Notes under the pieces: model-generated | The model's input: the letters and a program-made list of their open reading frames with translations, nothing else | The model's database searches: none | What the model was told of the DNA's origin: nothing | Source of the DNA: Glebionis coronaria | Lineage: Eukaryota; Streptophyta; Magnoliopsida; Asterales; Asteraceae | Direction: 5' to 3' | DNA length: 64,000 nucleotides | Assembly: GCA_025667525.1 (NCBI GenBank) | Contig: CM046881.1 | Coordinates: forward strand, 494,037,627-494,101,626 | Program-made: the position numbers and the translations under genes | In this document: positions 25,193 through 39,891 of the stretch, piece by piece | How positions within the stretch are numbered: the first letter of the stretch is position 1 | How the letters are laid out: each line of letters opens with the position of its first letter

Positions 25193-27507
25193 TTTTTAGT
25201 TATAGCGAATTAGGTCGATTTTTGAAAATGTCCTAAACTATAACTTTGGTGTCAAAAGTATTTTATAAAAGCAACGCAACTTCTCTGCAAGGCTCCGGTA
25301 AGATTATTTATTTTTGTTATGCTTTGTTATTATAGATGTATCCCTCAAAACTGTTCTGAATTCCTGACTATTTATTAAGTAAATACTACGATAAGGTATT
25401 GGTATTAATGAAAGGACGTGGAGTGCTTTCATCATAATTTCATTTTTATGAGTATTGTATAATTATCATTTGCATTGCATTGCATACATATATATTTGGC
25501 ATACGTAAATCATTTGCATTTGCATAATTATGCATTGCATATATATTTTTGAATAATGACCTTACGCACCTTTGAATTTTCTATAATTTCAGAAAATGTC
25601 CGACATACCACTTAACAACAATAGGCGGGGATATGCTGTAGGTCAACGGAGTATGCAGTACCAGCGAGTAGGTAATCATAAGAATTCAGGTGGATGGTTA
25701 GATTATGAGGATGATACGGACGATAAGAAATTTTTTGTATAATCTGAAAGTGATAATTATAGGACTGAGAGTGAAGTTGGGAGAACTGAGGTTAGAGCTG
25801 AAGTGAGAAGTTATGGAACTGATTTTAAGAAATATTAGGAAGAGAGAGATAGGCTTCGCAGGTTAAGTGAATATGTAACTCACATTGGACCGTATCTTGG
25901 GTCGCATTGGAAGTTTCAGGATAGTGAGATGTATGTTGATTCGCATTATATGATAGATCCGCCGTGTCAAGGAACGCATTTGAGGTATGGATTTGAGTAG
26001 CCGCCGTGTTTTGATCCAAAATGAAGGTGCTGCAAGTTAGGACTAGATGAAGATGAAATAGGGGCGAGCCTAGTTGGAAGAAAATGATGTGCCACATCCT
26101 ATGGACTGATGGAGTGATGGATCTTTGTTGTATTTCAATTTATGTATTGTTGTGTTGTATTTGGATTATTTAGATGTTGTGAGGTAGTATTGTGATGGAT
26201 TATTGTTTTTTTAGGATGATATGGGTAAGTGACTGTAGTGACAAGATTTTGTTGCGATTTTATCGAATTTATGGATGAAATCTACTATTATCGTTTAGTA
26301 TTTTTGATGTGCCTTTGTTATCTTCTCTTTTGTGAGATGATTGTGGCATTGAGGTTGTATTGTGTTGTTGGCGCATGTAGTATTCATGATATATCTTGAT
26401 GAAAATATCCTTTTCTTTCTATCTCGATGTGTATACTTATCATGTTTCTTTCATCTGTGATAACAGTAGAAAGAGTTGAGTGAGATATGTTTCTGTCATT
26501 AGTGGGGATCCTACGTGACTGAGTATCTTGAAATATGTCTCCAAAGGTTGTTAACTTTAGGGTAGATTATATGATTGTGGCAATACTTGTTAGATTGTTT
26601 GAAGCTGATAGTGCTGCAAGGAGACGAGGTGCTGAGACTGAAGATGCTGCTGAGATTGAAGATGCTGCTGTTCCAGTTGAAGATGCTGCTGCTATTCTAC
26701 AAGATTTTAAAAGGATGTCTATGTGTTAGATTCCTATTAATTAGAAGAGATGCGGTGAAGAGTGTCATACGGATATTAATGGTAATTGGAAAGGTACAAC
26801 TATATGGATAAGTTCGAGTAACTAATGGATGTTTGGTATATTAATAGTCATTTGGGAATGTTTAACTAGACGAAAAGAGATGGTAATTTAAAGATTGATC
26901 CTGATTCGAAATTAAGTGTGGCCGAAAAGGGTAAAGGAATGATAATGTTGCGAATGACAATAAGGAATAGGAAATTTATTTCCTCTAATCGAAGGTAAAC
27001 TTGGAATTTAACAGCCTAAGATAAGAAGAGATGATATTCAAGAGGTTGCTATAAATCGGGTAAGTAGGAGGAAGTATGATGTGTAGATCACATATATATT
27101 TTATACCACTTAAGCAATTATCTATTTACTTGTCGTAAGTACGGACTAGCTGGAGGTCGGGCTGAAATGTTTTCATTTCGGTAAAGGAGTTTGAATAAAG
27201 GAATTATTCAGATAATGGAAAATCAATATGAAAGGAATGTTGCTGCTATCACAGCCTATATTTTGGAAATACTGATAAGATTTGAGATTCAGATGTTGTA
27301 ATTTGCATATTCTTATCTGGTAATCATTGAGTTAGGATTCTAATGGAATTTCGAAGATGTTATTGATGGTGTATTAAAGTTCTGAAGGTGTTATTGAGGA
27401 TATATTGAGATTTGAAGATGTTAGATTTTAGTTGACCTGAGGACGAGAAATCAACAAGAATTAGCGAGTGGTTGAAATGAGAAATTAACCAATGGAAGGA
27501 TTGTTAA

Positions 27508-27511
<4 letters not shown>
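25193..27511 (+). other. Interior of element C, 5' part
   Basis: Leader and former coding region of C. A cluster of ATTTGCAT/GCATTGCAT strings lies at 25467-25542. A broken reading frame is annotated at 25596-26087. Further on, GAAGATGCTGCT occurs three times between 26640 and 26690 (a short coding-like repeat). I recognise no retroviral domain. Confidence 0.5.
25596..26087 (+). pseudogene. Broken unknown reading frame in element C, gag position
   Basis: The ATG at 25596 opens a 163-codon frame that stays in register with four interior stops: TAA at 25740, TAG at 25836, TAG at 25998 and TGA at 26022. All four can come from Gln or Arg codons by one C-to-T change. The product would be rich in Asp, Glu, Arg and Tyr (MSDIPLNNNRRGYAVG at the start, YVTHIGPYLGSHWKF in the middle). 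It sits about 400 bp after the primer site, where gag is expected, but I do not recognise gag motifs or a zinc knuckle. It may be a diverged gag start or an element-specific frame. Confidence 0.35.

Positions 27512-27559
<48 letters not shown>
27512..27559. repeat. TA microsatellite, left of element F
   Basis: 48 bp of (TA)n ending directly at the left end of element F. With the array at 29255-29394 it is probably one TA tract that F split. Confidence 0.9.
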
Positions 27560-27562
<3 letters not shown>

Positions 27563-28068
27563 GAGAGTTAATGTGAGAGATTTATTAAAGTTATAAAAAT
27601 AAGAACTAATATTCACTGTTAGATTGATTGGTGATGATGTGGCTTGATGAAAAATAAATGTAGTGACACTTTAAAACTAATAAACACAAATAAGGGTATA
27701 AATGGTAATTCTGTTACTATCCAATGCAACTGGTAATCAAATTAATATCATTAATTTAATATTATTTTTATAATTTTTAAAATATTCTACGAACTAAACT
27801 CTTTTCATGATACATGGTTACTACAAGTCTACAACCATTACCACAACACAACGACCAAAATTAAATCAGATGCTATTTGATTTTGTATGAGCGCAAATAA
27901 TTTTTAACTTTGTTTGATGTCTTGGTGACATACAAAAATGCATCATCAATATAAAAACATACGTAGTGATACCAAAATTGATAAAACTAATGAGATCATT
28001 TTTAAAAGAAACCACTAGTATTCAGATCTAGTAAAGCGTTGATAACGTGATAAACATACACATCAATA

Positions 28069-28370
28069 GCATTAGCCCAACACAGGTACATCGGAATCGG
28101 ATACACCGGTGCATCGCTCCACCACCATCAGTCTATGGTACATCAGTACATTAACGGAACTAGCCCAACGCCATCATACTTTGGTACACCGGTGCATCGT
28201 CCCCACCACCATTAATATCCGATACACCGATACATTAGCGACACTAGCCCATCACACTGGTGCATCAGCCTTGTCATCATCGCTCTCTCATACACCGGTA
28301 CATTGATGACACTAGCTTAACACCATCAAACTCCGATACATCGTTGCATCAGTCCACCACCATCAGGTAC
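28069..28370. repeat. Degenerate tandem array in element F
   Basis: Four irregular units of about 70-90 bp. Each contains a version of ACTAGCCCAACACCATC, of GATACACCGGTGCATC and of CCACCACCAT. Unit markers (the TAGCCCA string) fall near 28072, 28161, 28246 and 28315. Further GATACACCG strings continue to 28600. Confidence 0.65.
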
Positions 28371-28462
28371 TATGCATCACTTTACTTGTGTCTCTAAAAC
28401 CATTTACACAAACACAACTGATTATCATGTACTATACTAGTTTACACAACCCAAGCTAATAA

Positions 28463-28780
28463 TCATGCAACCCAAAAAATGATATTCCGAAAATCAGGAG
28501 ATTCCGATACACCGAATACATCATTGTTAGAGGAAGATTCTGATACACCGAATACATCATTGTTTTCTATATCACCTGCTACACCGGATATTTTTTGTAT
28601 CACCTGATACAGCGGCAACGTGACAAACTCCGACGAATATATCTTATGGAATTGGAAACTAGAACTGGGAGTGATGATCGAGATCATCAGATCAAACCTC
28701 AAACCCCTTAAACCCTTATTCAAAACTGCTTGTCCTAGAATCCTTATTCGAAGTTCACCAGATTTCAACACGATTTCCAA
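28463..28780 (-). CDS. Short open frame in element F, unknown
   Basis: 105 codons on the minus strand, starting at an ATG. The decapeptide NNDVFGVSES occurs twice in a row near the C-terminus, reflecting the underlying repeat. I recognise no domain, signal or membrane segment. It could be a piece of a host gene picked up by the element or simply an unbroken stretch by chance; the latter is quite possible. Confidence 0.2.
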   Translation of the reverse strand: MEIVLKSGELRIRILGQAVLNKGLRGLRFDLMISIITPSSSFQFHKIYSSEFVTLPLYQVIQKISGVAGDIENNDVFGVSESSSNNDVFGVSESPDFRNIIFWVA

Positions 28781-29250
28781 GGAAAGAATCGATTCCGATA
28801 CATATGCATAACGTTAATCGAGATCAGGAAAACAGTACCAGTTCATATGTAGATTCCGACTCATGAAAAAATTGAACCCTTGTAAGAACAGTTTCTTTTT
28901 TTGTTGTGGATCGGTGGGAAGCTTACTAAAGCCAATATGTGGTTTTTTCTTTTTGTTCTTATAGATTGTTATTTGTTTCTTTTTTCTTTTGTTATGGATC
29001 GGTGAAATATAGAAAACGAAGACGATGGCTGCTTTTTGGGATAAGATCACGAGGTAAGAGAGAAGATGTTAGCTAATCATTGTTATTGAAAGATTGAGAA
29101 TACAAAAGCCCGATAATACCCTTTTGGTCAAATTTAAAATTTTTTGTTTATTTATTCATTAATTATCATTTAGTTGGCACGAGCTCTAATTTTATTGGTT
29201 ATCATAAAGTTCTTATTTTTACAACTATAAAAAGTTCTCACATGATCCAA

Positions 29251-32139
<2,889 letters not shown>

Positions 32140-32637
32140 TGTGACAACCCAAACCCGTGGTCATTATTTAATTATATTTTTACGAATATTTTTGAAATTT
32201 TTGACGAGATTTATTGTCATGACGATTGGTTATTTGATTTGGAAGAATGTTGAAAGTTATATTTTTACGTTTTGACGAGTTGCGAGGATTATTAGTGATG
32301 ACGATATCAACAGATGCCCGAAATTTTACGTTTTATTTTAGACATGTCGATGTTTAATATTTTGACGTTTTTATTTTTAATGTCGTATTAAGTCGTGCCG
32401 GGACTATATAATATCATATTTTGTATGCGTTCTAAGTTTTGAGAAGTATTTTTATGAAACCCGAGACCCGTAAATATTTTCAAAAGTGACTAATAGTCAT
32501 TTCTTGCTTTTTAAACAAGTTTTTTGCATTTTGGTCCACAAGAATCACAATTGGCAAAAACTACCCTAAAATTTTCCCATATAAAATAGAAAATTAACAC
32601 ACAAAACACATAACAAGATCCACCACCTCAAAATCTT

Positions 32638-32758
<121 letters not shown>

Positions 32759-33841
32759 GCCTTTCTTTTCCGTCAGCCCACAAGCAACAAACACCCCTTG
32801 ATTTTGACTTTTGAGGTTGAATCTTTAAAAACTAATCAAAGACCCATTCCTATCTTTTGATTCTCTATATTTTGGTATGAAATTTAGCTACATGCATGAA
32901 CTTTTTATAAAAACCCATTTTTGATGAAAAATCATGTGTTTTGATCTTATTTGATTGTTGTATGTAAGTGTTTATGTTGTTATATATTATTTTAAGTTGT
33001 TGCATGTTGAAATTTTTAGTTGGGTTTTATTTGATTTGATCATCTAGGATGATATAGTGTGTTAGGATTGAAAGTAGTAATGTTTAGATGATTATAGTGG
33101 TAAAAATGATGTTAAAATGGGGTAAAAATTTGATTTTGAGTGATATTTAAGAAGGTATTTTTGACCAGAATATAAAAGGTAATTTTTGAAAAATATAAGT
33201 TTGAGTATGATATGAACTAATTAGATATTGTTGTAGAGGATTCTTAAGCTTCAATTTGGTATAAGGTAGAGCTTCTAGCTCCAAACGAGCGAAAAGTTAC
33301 GTTAGTTTGATTATTCGTGTACCGGGAGACGAGTATCGGCACATTATATAATTGTTGTCGATATTTGGATCGAATCTAGGGGACTATAAAAAGGATTTTA
33401 AAATGAGTCATGGACTGATGTTAAGTGATGAACATGAGGATGTTAAGTCTATTTTCAAAGACGAGTGTCGGTTTTGTAAACAGAGTTAAATAAATAAGTT
33501 AAAAAGACTATATGAGTTGTTGACGTAAAACTGTCCGGTTTTTGTAGTTCGAAGATGAGTCGGGCAGGGAACTTTAAAAGTAAAATCTTTTAACCAACTT
33601 TCGGGAGGTCTTTATATATATAGTAAGTGAAGTTTCTGATTAGTATCGTAAGCTATTGACGTGTTTAAGTAAAGAAAACAGTTTGGAAGATTAATAGATA
33701 TATATCGACAGTTTTTGAAAGAATAAAAATGTAAATATGTACGTAAGAAGGATGTATTAAATTGTGTATGGTGTGAGTTTGATTTTGACTTTGAGATATC
33801 TATTTCATTTTACTAAGTATGAAATATTACTTGAATGTATT

Positions 33842-34289
33842 TGAAGGTCTACAGAATACTTGGCCTATTCTACATGATTGATTAGATTAATTAGGTGGAT
33901 TGAATTGATTAATAAAATAAAGAAGATGAAGGGAGATGAGGGTGTAGAGAGAGAAAGGAGAGAAAAGAGAAGAGTAGAGAGAGAAAGTAAAGATTGATTA
34001 TCGAGAAAAATGAAATCACCAACCCCTCCTAACATGCTAGGAGGGGTATATATAGCCCACCCTACATGTGGGTTATATGGACTATATCTTTACTAAATAG
34101 ATCACGAGCCCATTACATTAATATATCGTTGGAGCGACCGATCCTTCATAAATATGTAAAACGTATTTCCAAAAATCTCCCCCTAAGGGAGGTCGCTCTA
34201 AGAGACAAAGTTCTAAATAGTCTATATCTCGTGATCTATGCTAACTAAGATGTGACCGAGACTTTATTGGGAAAAACGTATTTCCAACA
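33842..34289 (-). repeat. 3' LTR of element E (left)
   Basis: In element orientation it starts TGTTGGAAATACG at 34289 and ends AGACCTTCA at 33842. Directly outside it lies the polypurine tract AGGGGGAGAT (minus strand, about 34299-34290). A second copy of tract plus LTR start lies within the LTR, about 115 bp further in. Confidence 0.9.
34023..34054 (-). promoter_or_regulatory. LTR E core promoter: TATA box and stem-loop
   Basis: On the minus strand TATATATA (34054-34047) is followed at once by CCCCTCCTA (34046-34038), a 6-base loop, and TAGGAGGGG (34031-34023): a perfect 9-bp stem. The same arms are at 42467-42459 and 42452-42444 in the other LTR. Confidence 0.65.
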
Positions 34290-37003
34290 ATCTCCCCCTA
34301 AGGGAGGTCACATCTTTTTACAAAATCTTAAACCTAGCATCTATGCTTGAGTCTTCGATTTTGTTCTTGTGAATATGCTTGATGTGATCTTTGACTTTAG
34401 TCTTGAGCATGTTTTCTTGCCTTGACCTTGTGCATTCGTCACTTGTGACATTCGCCTCTTCGTGACTTCATGTTCCACATACTTATACTTTTAAATTCAA
34501 AGCTTCAGAGTTTGATACAGCGGAAGACTTGACCTTCAGACTTTCTTGAATTTGTTGAAGTACTAAGTGTATGTAGTATAAGCATGTGGTGACGACTTCT
34601 TCTGGATTGTACACCGCAATGCCACCTTCTTGTTACACTGCATAAGACAGTTAGCAACAAACAATATACACGGATGAAATGGCCTTGAACATTTCATTCT
34701 AATTCGGTAGCATTTTACCTCCGGTCGGTGAAGACCGTTGGACGATATTAAATATCGGACTTGTGGCAGGTAGTTTCAATAAAGAACCTCCTTGACAAGA
34801 TTTCGCGGGTAAACCCGTTCTCTTTACTCGACTATCCAAAGCTGACTGCGAACGTAAAGAGTGAATCATTTGGATAATATTATCCGCATGATTTGAAGCC
34901 GTCAATTCATGTTCCTGGAACAAGTGAAGTTCAATTAAGAACCGCACCATCGTTGCTTTCCAGTTGTCACTAGCTTTATTCATATAGAATCTTGCAAAGT
35001 TACCTACCAAGTGCTGTTTGATGTTAACACTAGAAGGATTTCCATTCGTCACTGTAAATACTTAATAGTATTACTCTGAATGTTCTGGCAAGATCACTAA
35101 GATAATGCGTAGAGGCCTGGAACGTGTTTAAATTCATTTAAGAATTAAACCACTGTTGCTTTCCAGTTATCACAAGTTTGATTCATAAAGAATCGCACAA
35201 GTCACCTACCATGAGCTTTTTGATATTCGCTCAAGAAGGATTTCCATCTTCATTGTAAATACTTTCGTATTACTCGGATGTTCAGGCAAGATCATGAAGA
35301 TTTTGCGTAGGACTCTTAATATCTTTCTTACTTTTCACAGTGTGTGAAGAAGCAAGGAAATATGAAAGTGTGTCCTAATGAGATATTTGATGATCTCAAA
35401 TGGCTCTAGACTCGATCGTGCATTTTGGATTTTTAGTGATCGGAGGCTGGAGAGGAGTGCCACCATTTCAATACCAATTTATTCGGAGTGAATAAATCAA
35501 TAGATAATGCGTTGTCTCCGTGTGATTAAAACAAATATCTTTTAAGAGATATCTGAGTTAGCTGAGATGGGTTGTGCATTGCATCACTGGGTCCATGATG
35601 TCTGTCTTCAATATCAAGAATCATTAAACAATGATCTTAATAGCATATGTATTGACCTGGTGTCTGCCTAAGTTGTAAGGAGGGCTTCTTTCTTTACACC
35701 CTTTATCTTTACAATTCTTTTTCATTCTTCAACCCCTTCAATGCTTACCAATACGTCATCACTAGCACCTTATTGTGATTGTTCCAGTGCTAACTTAAGT
35801 ACTTGGTCGGCATTCAGCTACGTTTACAATCTTTCTCCATCTTTCCTAAGGACTACTATTTCTAGCTATGGAATGTCCTTGGGAAGATTCCTCCGGTTAC
35901 AGAGGAATAATTGGACTTTAACCTATCCTACCATCCTTATGTCACCACAATCTTCATCATCGTGAATAGAGATGTTTTGGGTAAGTGTATGTTACCATGA
36001 AATCCATTTTGAAGTGCAAATCCATTTTGCTCCCCCTTAACATATGCCACGATATCCGGAAACATTTCGCACATGTCGGGATGAGCTAGCACGTTAAGTC
36101 AAACCATTTGTGATTAATCATTTCCCATATTAAATCACATTTTCTCCCCCATATTAAAAATATTAACTCAATCAATGTTTTTAATATCAATTGATTTAAT
36201 AGCGTTTTAAGAAAATTTGGGAAGAAAAATGCAAATCCAATTATCTTTATGAATTACACAAGCTCCCCCTCAAATTAATGAGGGTGTACTTGAAACGTAA
36301 ATTAACTACCTTTTAATCACAAGTGTAAGGTATTTATCACGTGCAAAGATCATATATGATAATGAATTCACAATATTAGCAATTTACGAGGTTGGACCTG
36401 AATGATGGAGAACATCATATGAAAGAAGCACATGGTTCTTGTTCACGAATGTTGGTCTTCCTCGTAACTTCTGAAATTATCTTCCCCTTTACACCACATG
36501 GACAATTGATATCGTTGTCTTGACACCAACTTGTGAACTATGGCACTTTCGGCATCGAAGATTCTGAATGTTGGACGATTGCTCCCCCTCAATTGTTGAC
36601 CCGTGTTCTACTTAAAGAACTGTAGTCGTCGTTTGAGCAGTCGCATCGTCTAGTATGTAGATATCAATTGCAACGAACTTCGGATTGTGGAGTTGATAAC
36701 TTCGGATTCTAAAGTCAAAGCTTTCCGGTGAAATGCTTGACTTCAAAGTGAAAAGCGGGTTACTATCAGAAATAATAGCAAATCATATGGAGCATGTTTT
36801 AAATCTTTTAAACTTCTGCTCGAACTTTATTTACAACCCCGTATCATTATTGAATGACATTTCTAGGTTCGTAAATATTATCGATTCCAGAAGACATGCT
36901 CTTTTTATCAAAACGTTTTGAACACACAATTTTGAAAGATTTAGAAAAACCTTTTGAGAAATTCTTGAAAAATTGTGTTCAAAGTTTTGAAAATCAATTA
37001 CTT
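34290..37003 (-). other. 3' noncoding tail of element E
   Basis: 2.7 kb between the tandem stem-loop array and the 3' LTR. A direct duplication of about 200 bp is seen (34913-35114 and 35115-35313). The minus-strand frame 34699-35052 (117 codons) covers one duplicate and is broken in the other, so I do not call it a gene, though its composition is protein-like. Remaining parts show no open frame of note. Confidence 0.55.
34913..35313. repeat. Direct duplication of about 200 bp in element E
   Basis: Two adjacent diverged units: each begins near CCTGGAAC, contains GTTGCTTTCCAGTT and AGAAGGATTTCCAT, and ends near TGCGTAG. Offset is about 202 bp. Confidence 0.75.
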
Positions 37004-37700
37004 GAGCTTAAGATTTGGAATATCTTAGGAAAGATCAAGTCCGAGAAGTTGTAAACTTCTCGTTGTAAGGATAAGTTACCATCAGCGATAACCTGTCCTT
37101 TTATCTGAAGAACGAGTCCTAAGCTGACATTTACTTAGAAGTCGTTTTCATGAGCTTGAAAACTTTGACTGTTTTAACGGAAAGCTCATGACCGAGAAAG
37201 GTTAATTTCTCGTTATGAGAAAAAGTTCTCTTATTTAAAAGATACACTTTCCTTTCTGAGCTTAAAACTTCGAATGTTTTAATACAAGCTCATGACCGAG
37301 AAAGGTGAATTTCTCGTTAAGAGGATAAGTTATCATAAAAGATAAACTTTCCTTTATTTTAAGTTCAAATTACAGCCTGACATTTAACTGTAAGTCATGT
37401 ACACGAGCTTAAAACCTTTGAATGGTTTTAACGTAAGCTCGTGTCCGAGAAAATTTAATTTCTCGTTAATGAGGATAAGTTTACCATCGGCGATAAACTT
37501 TCCTTTCTTGGAAGTCCGGGGCATAAACTGTGATGTGATTATACGCCATAGTGCATGAGCTTAAAAACTTGGAATGTTTTTGATATAAGCTCATGCCCGA
37601 GAAAAATGAATTTCTCGTTGTTAGGATAAGTTTATCATCGGCGATAAACTTTCCTTTCTTTGAAGAACGGGTTACAATCTGTGATCCGACTGTAAGCCTT
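37004..37700. repeat. Tandem stem-loop array in element E
   Basis: Five units beginning GAGCTTAA/GAGCTTGA at 37004, 37152, 37258, 37405 and 37557 (spacing 148, 106, 147 and 152). Most units contain three inverted repeats in series: GAGCTTAAAAC with GTTTT...AAGCTC; CGAGAAA with TTTCTCG; and GATAAGTTTA with TAAACTTTCC around a CATCGGCGA centre. The array overlaps the end of the gag-like frame. Confidence 0.75.
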
Positions 37701-37710
37701 TTTGGTAATC

Positions 37711-39891
37711 TTAACCATGAATACCCTGAGACACTAGTTTCTCCGATATCTGCTTCTTCAACAACCAAACTCTAAGAGTATCCTTAGTTGAACGGTATAC
37801 AATGATTGGACCGCTTCGTTCTTTTGGAACATCAACTTTGGTACCTGTATTCTCATTAGGAATTTGCATGCTTTGATATGGGTTAGCGATATCTATCTTA
37901 GAGGCAAGTGGGGGCTCACAGTTGTCTTTTCTTCTGCTAGAGGCGGCCTGAGGGGATGATTCACTTGTCTTAGTTGGCAAACGTTTCCTTTTATAGAAAA
38001 CCTTAAGTTCAGGGTTAAGTGATGTATCATCCTATGCAATTTCCTCCCTAGTAGTCTTAGTAGAATTGGAGACTATCCTAGTTAAAGGGCACTCGTTTCC
38101 TACAAGAGTGAAAGTTCTAGCAGTGGGGCGCCAAACTTTACCAATGGGTTTGATTTTAGCTATCCACTGGGATTTAAGTCTAGCACAGGAGTTCACCTCA
38201 TTAAGTAATTTCTTGATACAAGAATCATGATTTGCCGTAAAGACACATTTTCTACATGTTTTACAAGTAGCAAATTTAATGTCCGAGTAAGATCTAGAAT
38301 TCTTGATCGATTGATTGATGCTCCTAGGATTTGACATGCTACGGTTAGAAGTGTTGGGTAATCTAGAAGGCATCTGACTAGGTTTGAAATTCTTATCTCT
38401 TACTTGTGTCTTTTGAATAGCTTCCCTTAGACCAGATTTATGGTGAACGTCATTTGAACTAGTTCTAGACGTGGTCTTAGTATTTTTAGAGAAACTAGAG
38501 GCAATCATGTGATTAGGTCTTGCTAAAGCTGTTTTGGTCACATTGGGCCTAGTTGCATGAGTGACTGGTCTAGAAAGATGAACCAAATCAACTTGGGAGG
38601 CAAACCGCGATCTCGAGAATTGTGGTTGCTCGGATCTAAATGCAGTCGGTTGTCTAACAAACTGATTTTTAGGCGGTTTCCCCAAGATTGATGGTTTTTC
38701 AAGCTTAGTGTCCACACTAGTTCCTTTGATTTTCCTCAATTCGTTTTTCAACGCAGCTATAGCAAAGACCTTTTCCTGTACTTGAGCTTTTAAGGTCTCA
38801 TTCTCTTTGAGCAATTCATCTTGGGATGCCAACTTCGATTCTAGCAGTTGAATTTGTTTCAAAAGATTATCCTTTTCAGCTTTAGAATCTAAAACTTTTT
38901 GATCCAATTTTCTTTCAAGAACAACATTTGACTTTTCAAGTTTTTCAAAGTAAGTTTCAAATTTATCCGTTTTCTTAGAAAATTTAAGTTTGGCATCCTC
39001 AAGATCTTTTGATTGTTGAGCTACAATCGTTTCGAGCTCTCTAATCTTGGAATCAGAAGCAGTTATAAAACAATTATCATGATATTTAGCATTTTGAACA
39101 CTTTCTCCCCCATTATGACTCACATCAGATTAATCAGAAGTGGTATTTCTATCACTCTTTTCCATCCCATGTTTGTCATAATTAGGTTCAGAATGCTCAA
39201 TATGCGGCATGACATTAGCATATACATCATAAACAACATTACATTGTACCATGTTTGCAGGCTCTTCGTCATAAACGGGTAAGGTGTCATCAAAAGAGAT
39301 CTCGTGAACATTCCCTGACGTGCCACTGGTATCATGTTGTCCTCCTGATTCCGTGCTTTTGCCATCGTTAGGCTCCAAGTTGTCAACCGTATGACCATTC
39401 TCCTCTTGCATCTGCATCATAGATTCTTGCACTCCATTATCATACGCTTGCTGAAGTCGAGATCTTTCATAAATCAAAGACGAGACCGATGTCATGAGTT
39501 TCAATATTGTACCACGGAAATCTCGAAGCTCGGTATGTGTATCTCGAATAAATGATTGGCAAATCACTAAACTTTCAGACTTGATGATATTAAATTGAAG
39601 GAAAGGCGTGAGTTGTGTCACAAGAGTCTTATATGCAAGTGCCGATGCAGAGTGATTAAAGTTTTCATTTTTGAGTTGCTCGGCGAGTTGGGTCAAAGTG
39701 GTGAAAATTGAGTCGATGAATATATGAAGATCTTGACCAAAGATTGTCGCAAATTCGCTCCCTCCTTGAATCGATGAAAGAGTGACAAGATGAGACTGAA
39801 GCATTCGAAATGAAGTAATGCCACTTTCTCTAACTTTGTCTTGCAAATTATGCGATTCTCCCTCGTTCGATGTCGACTTCAAAAGATCCAT
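37711..39891 (-). pseudogene. gag-like frame of element E (two stops)
   Basis: The ATG at 39891 (MDLLKSTSNEG) opens a frame that stays in register for 726 codons to 37711, interrupted only by TAA at 39132-39130 and TAG at 38034-38032, both likely former Gln codons. The N-terminal 250 residues are predicted mainly helical and not recognised. A strong coiled coil follows (about residues 265-370: ETIVAQQSKDLEDAK, then KQIQLLESKLASQDELLKE). Next is a basic Ser/Arg-rich stretch, then a Cys/His cluster (CKTCRKCVFTANHDSC), and a C-terminal DTLRVWLLKK. The Cys/His cluster and C-terminus resemble the gag-to-protease linker of some copia polyproteins known from daisy-family plants (recalled, not searched). 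No protease or later domains follow. Probably encodes an RNA-binding capsid-like protein. Confidence 0.6.
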
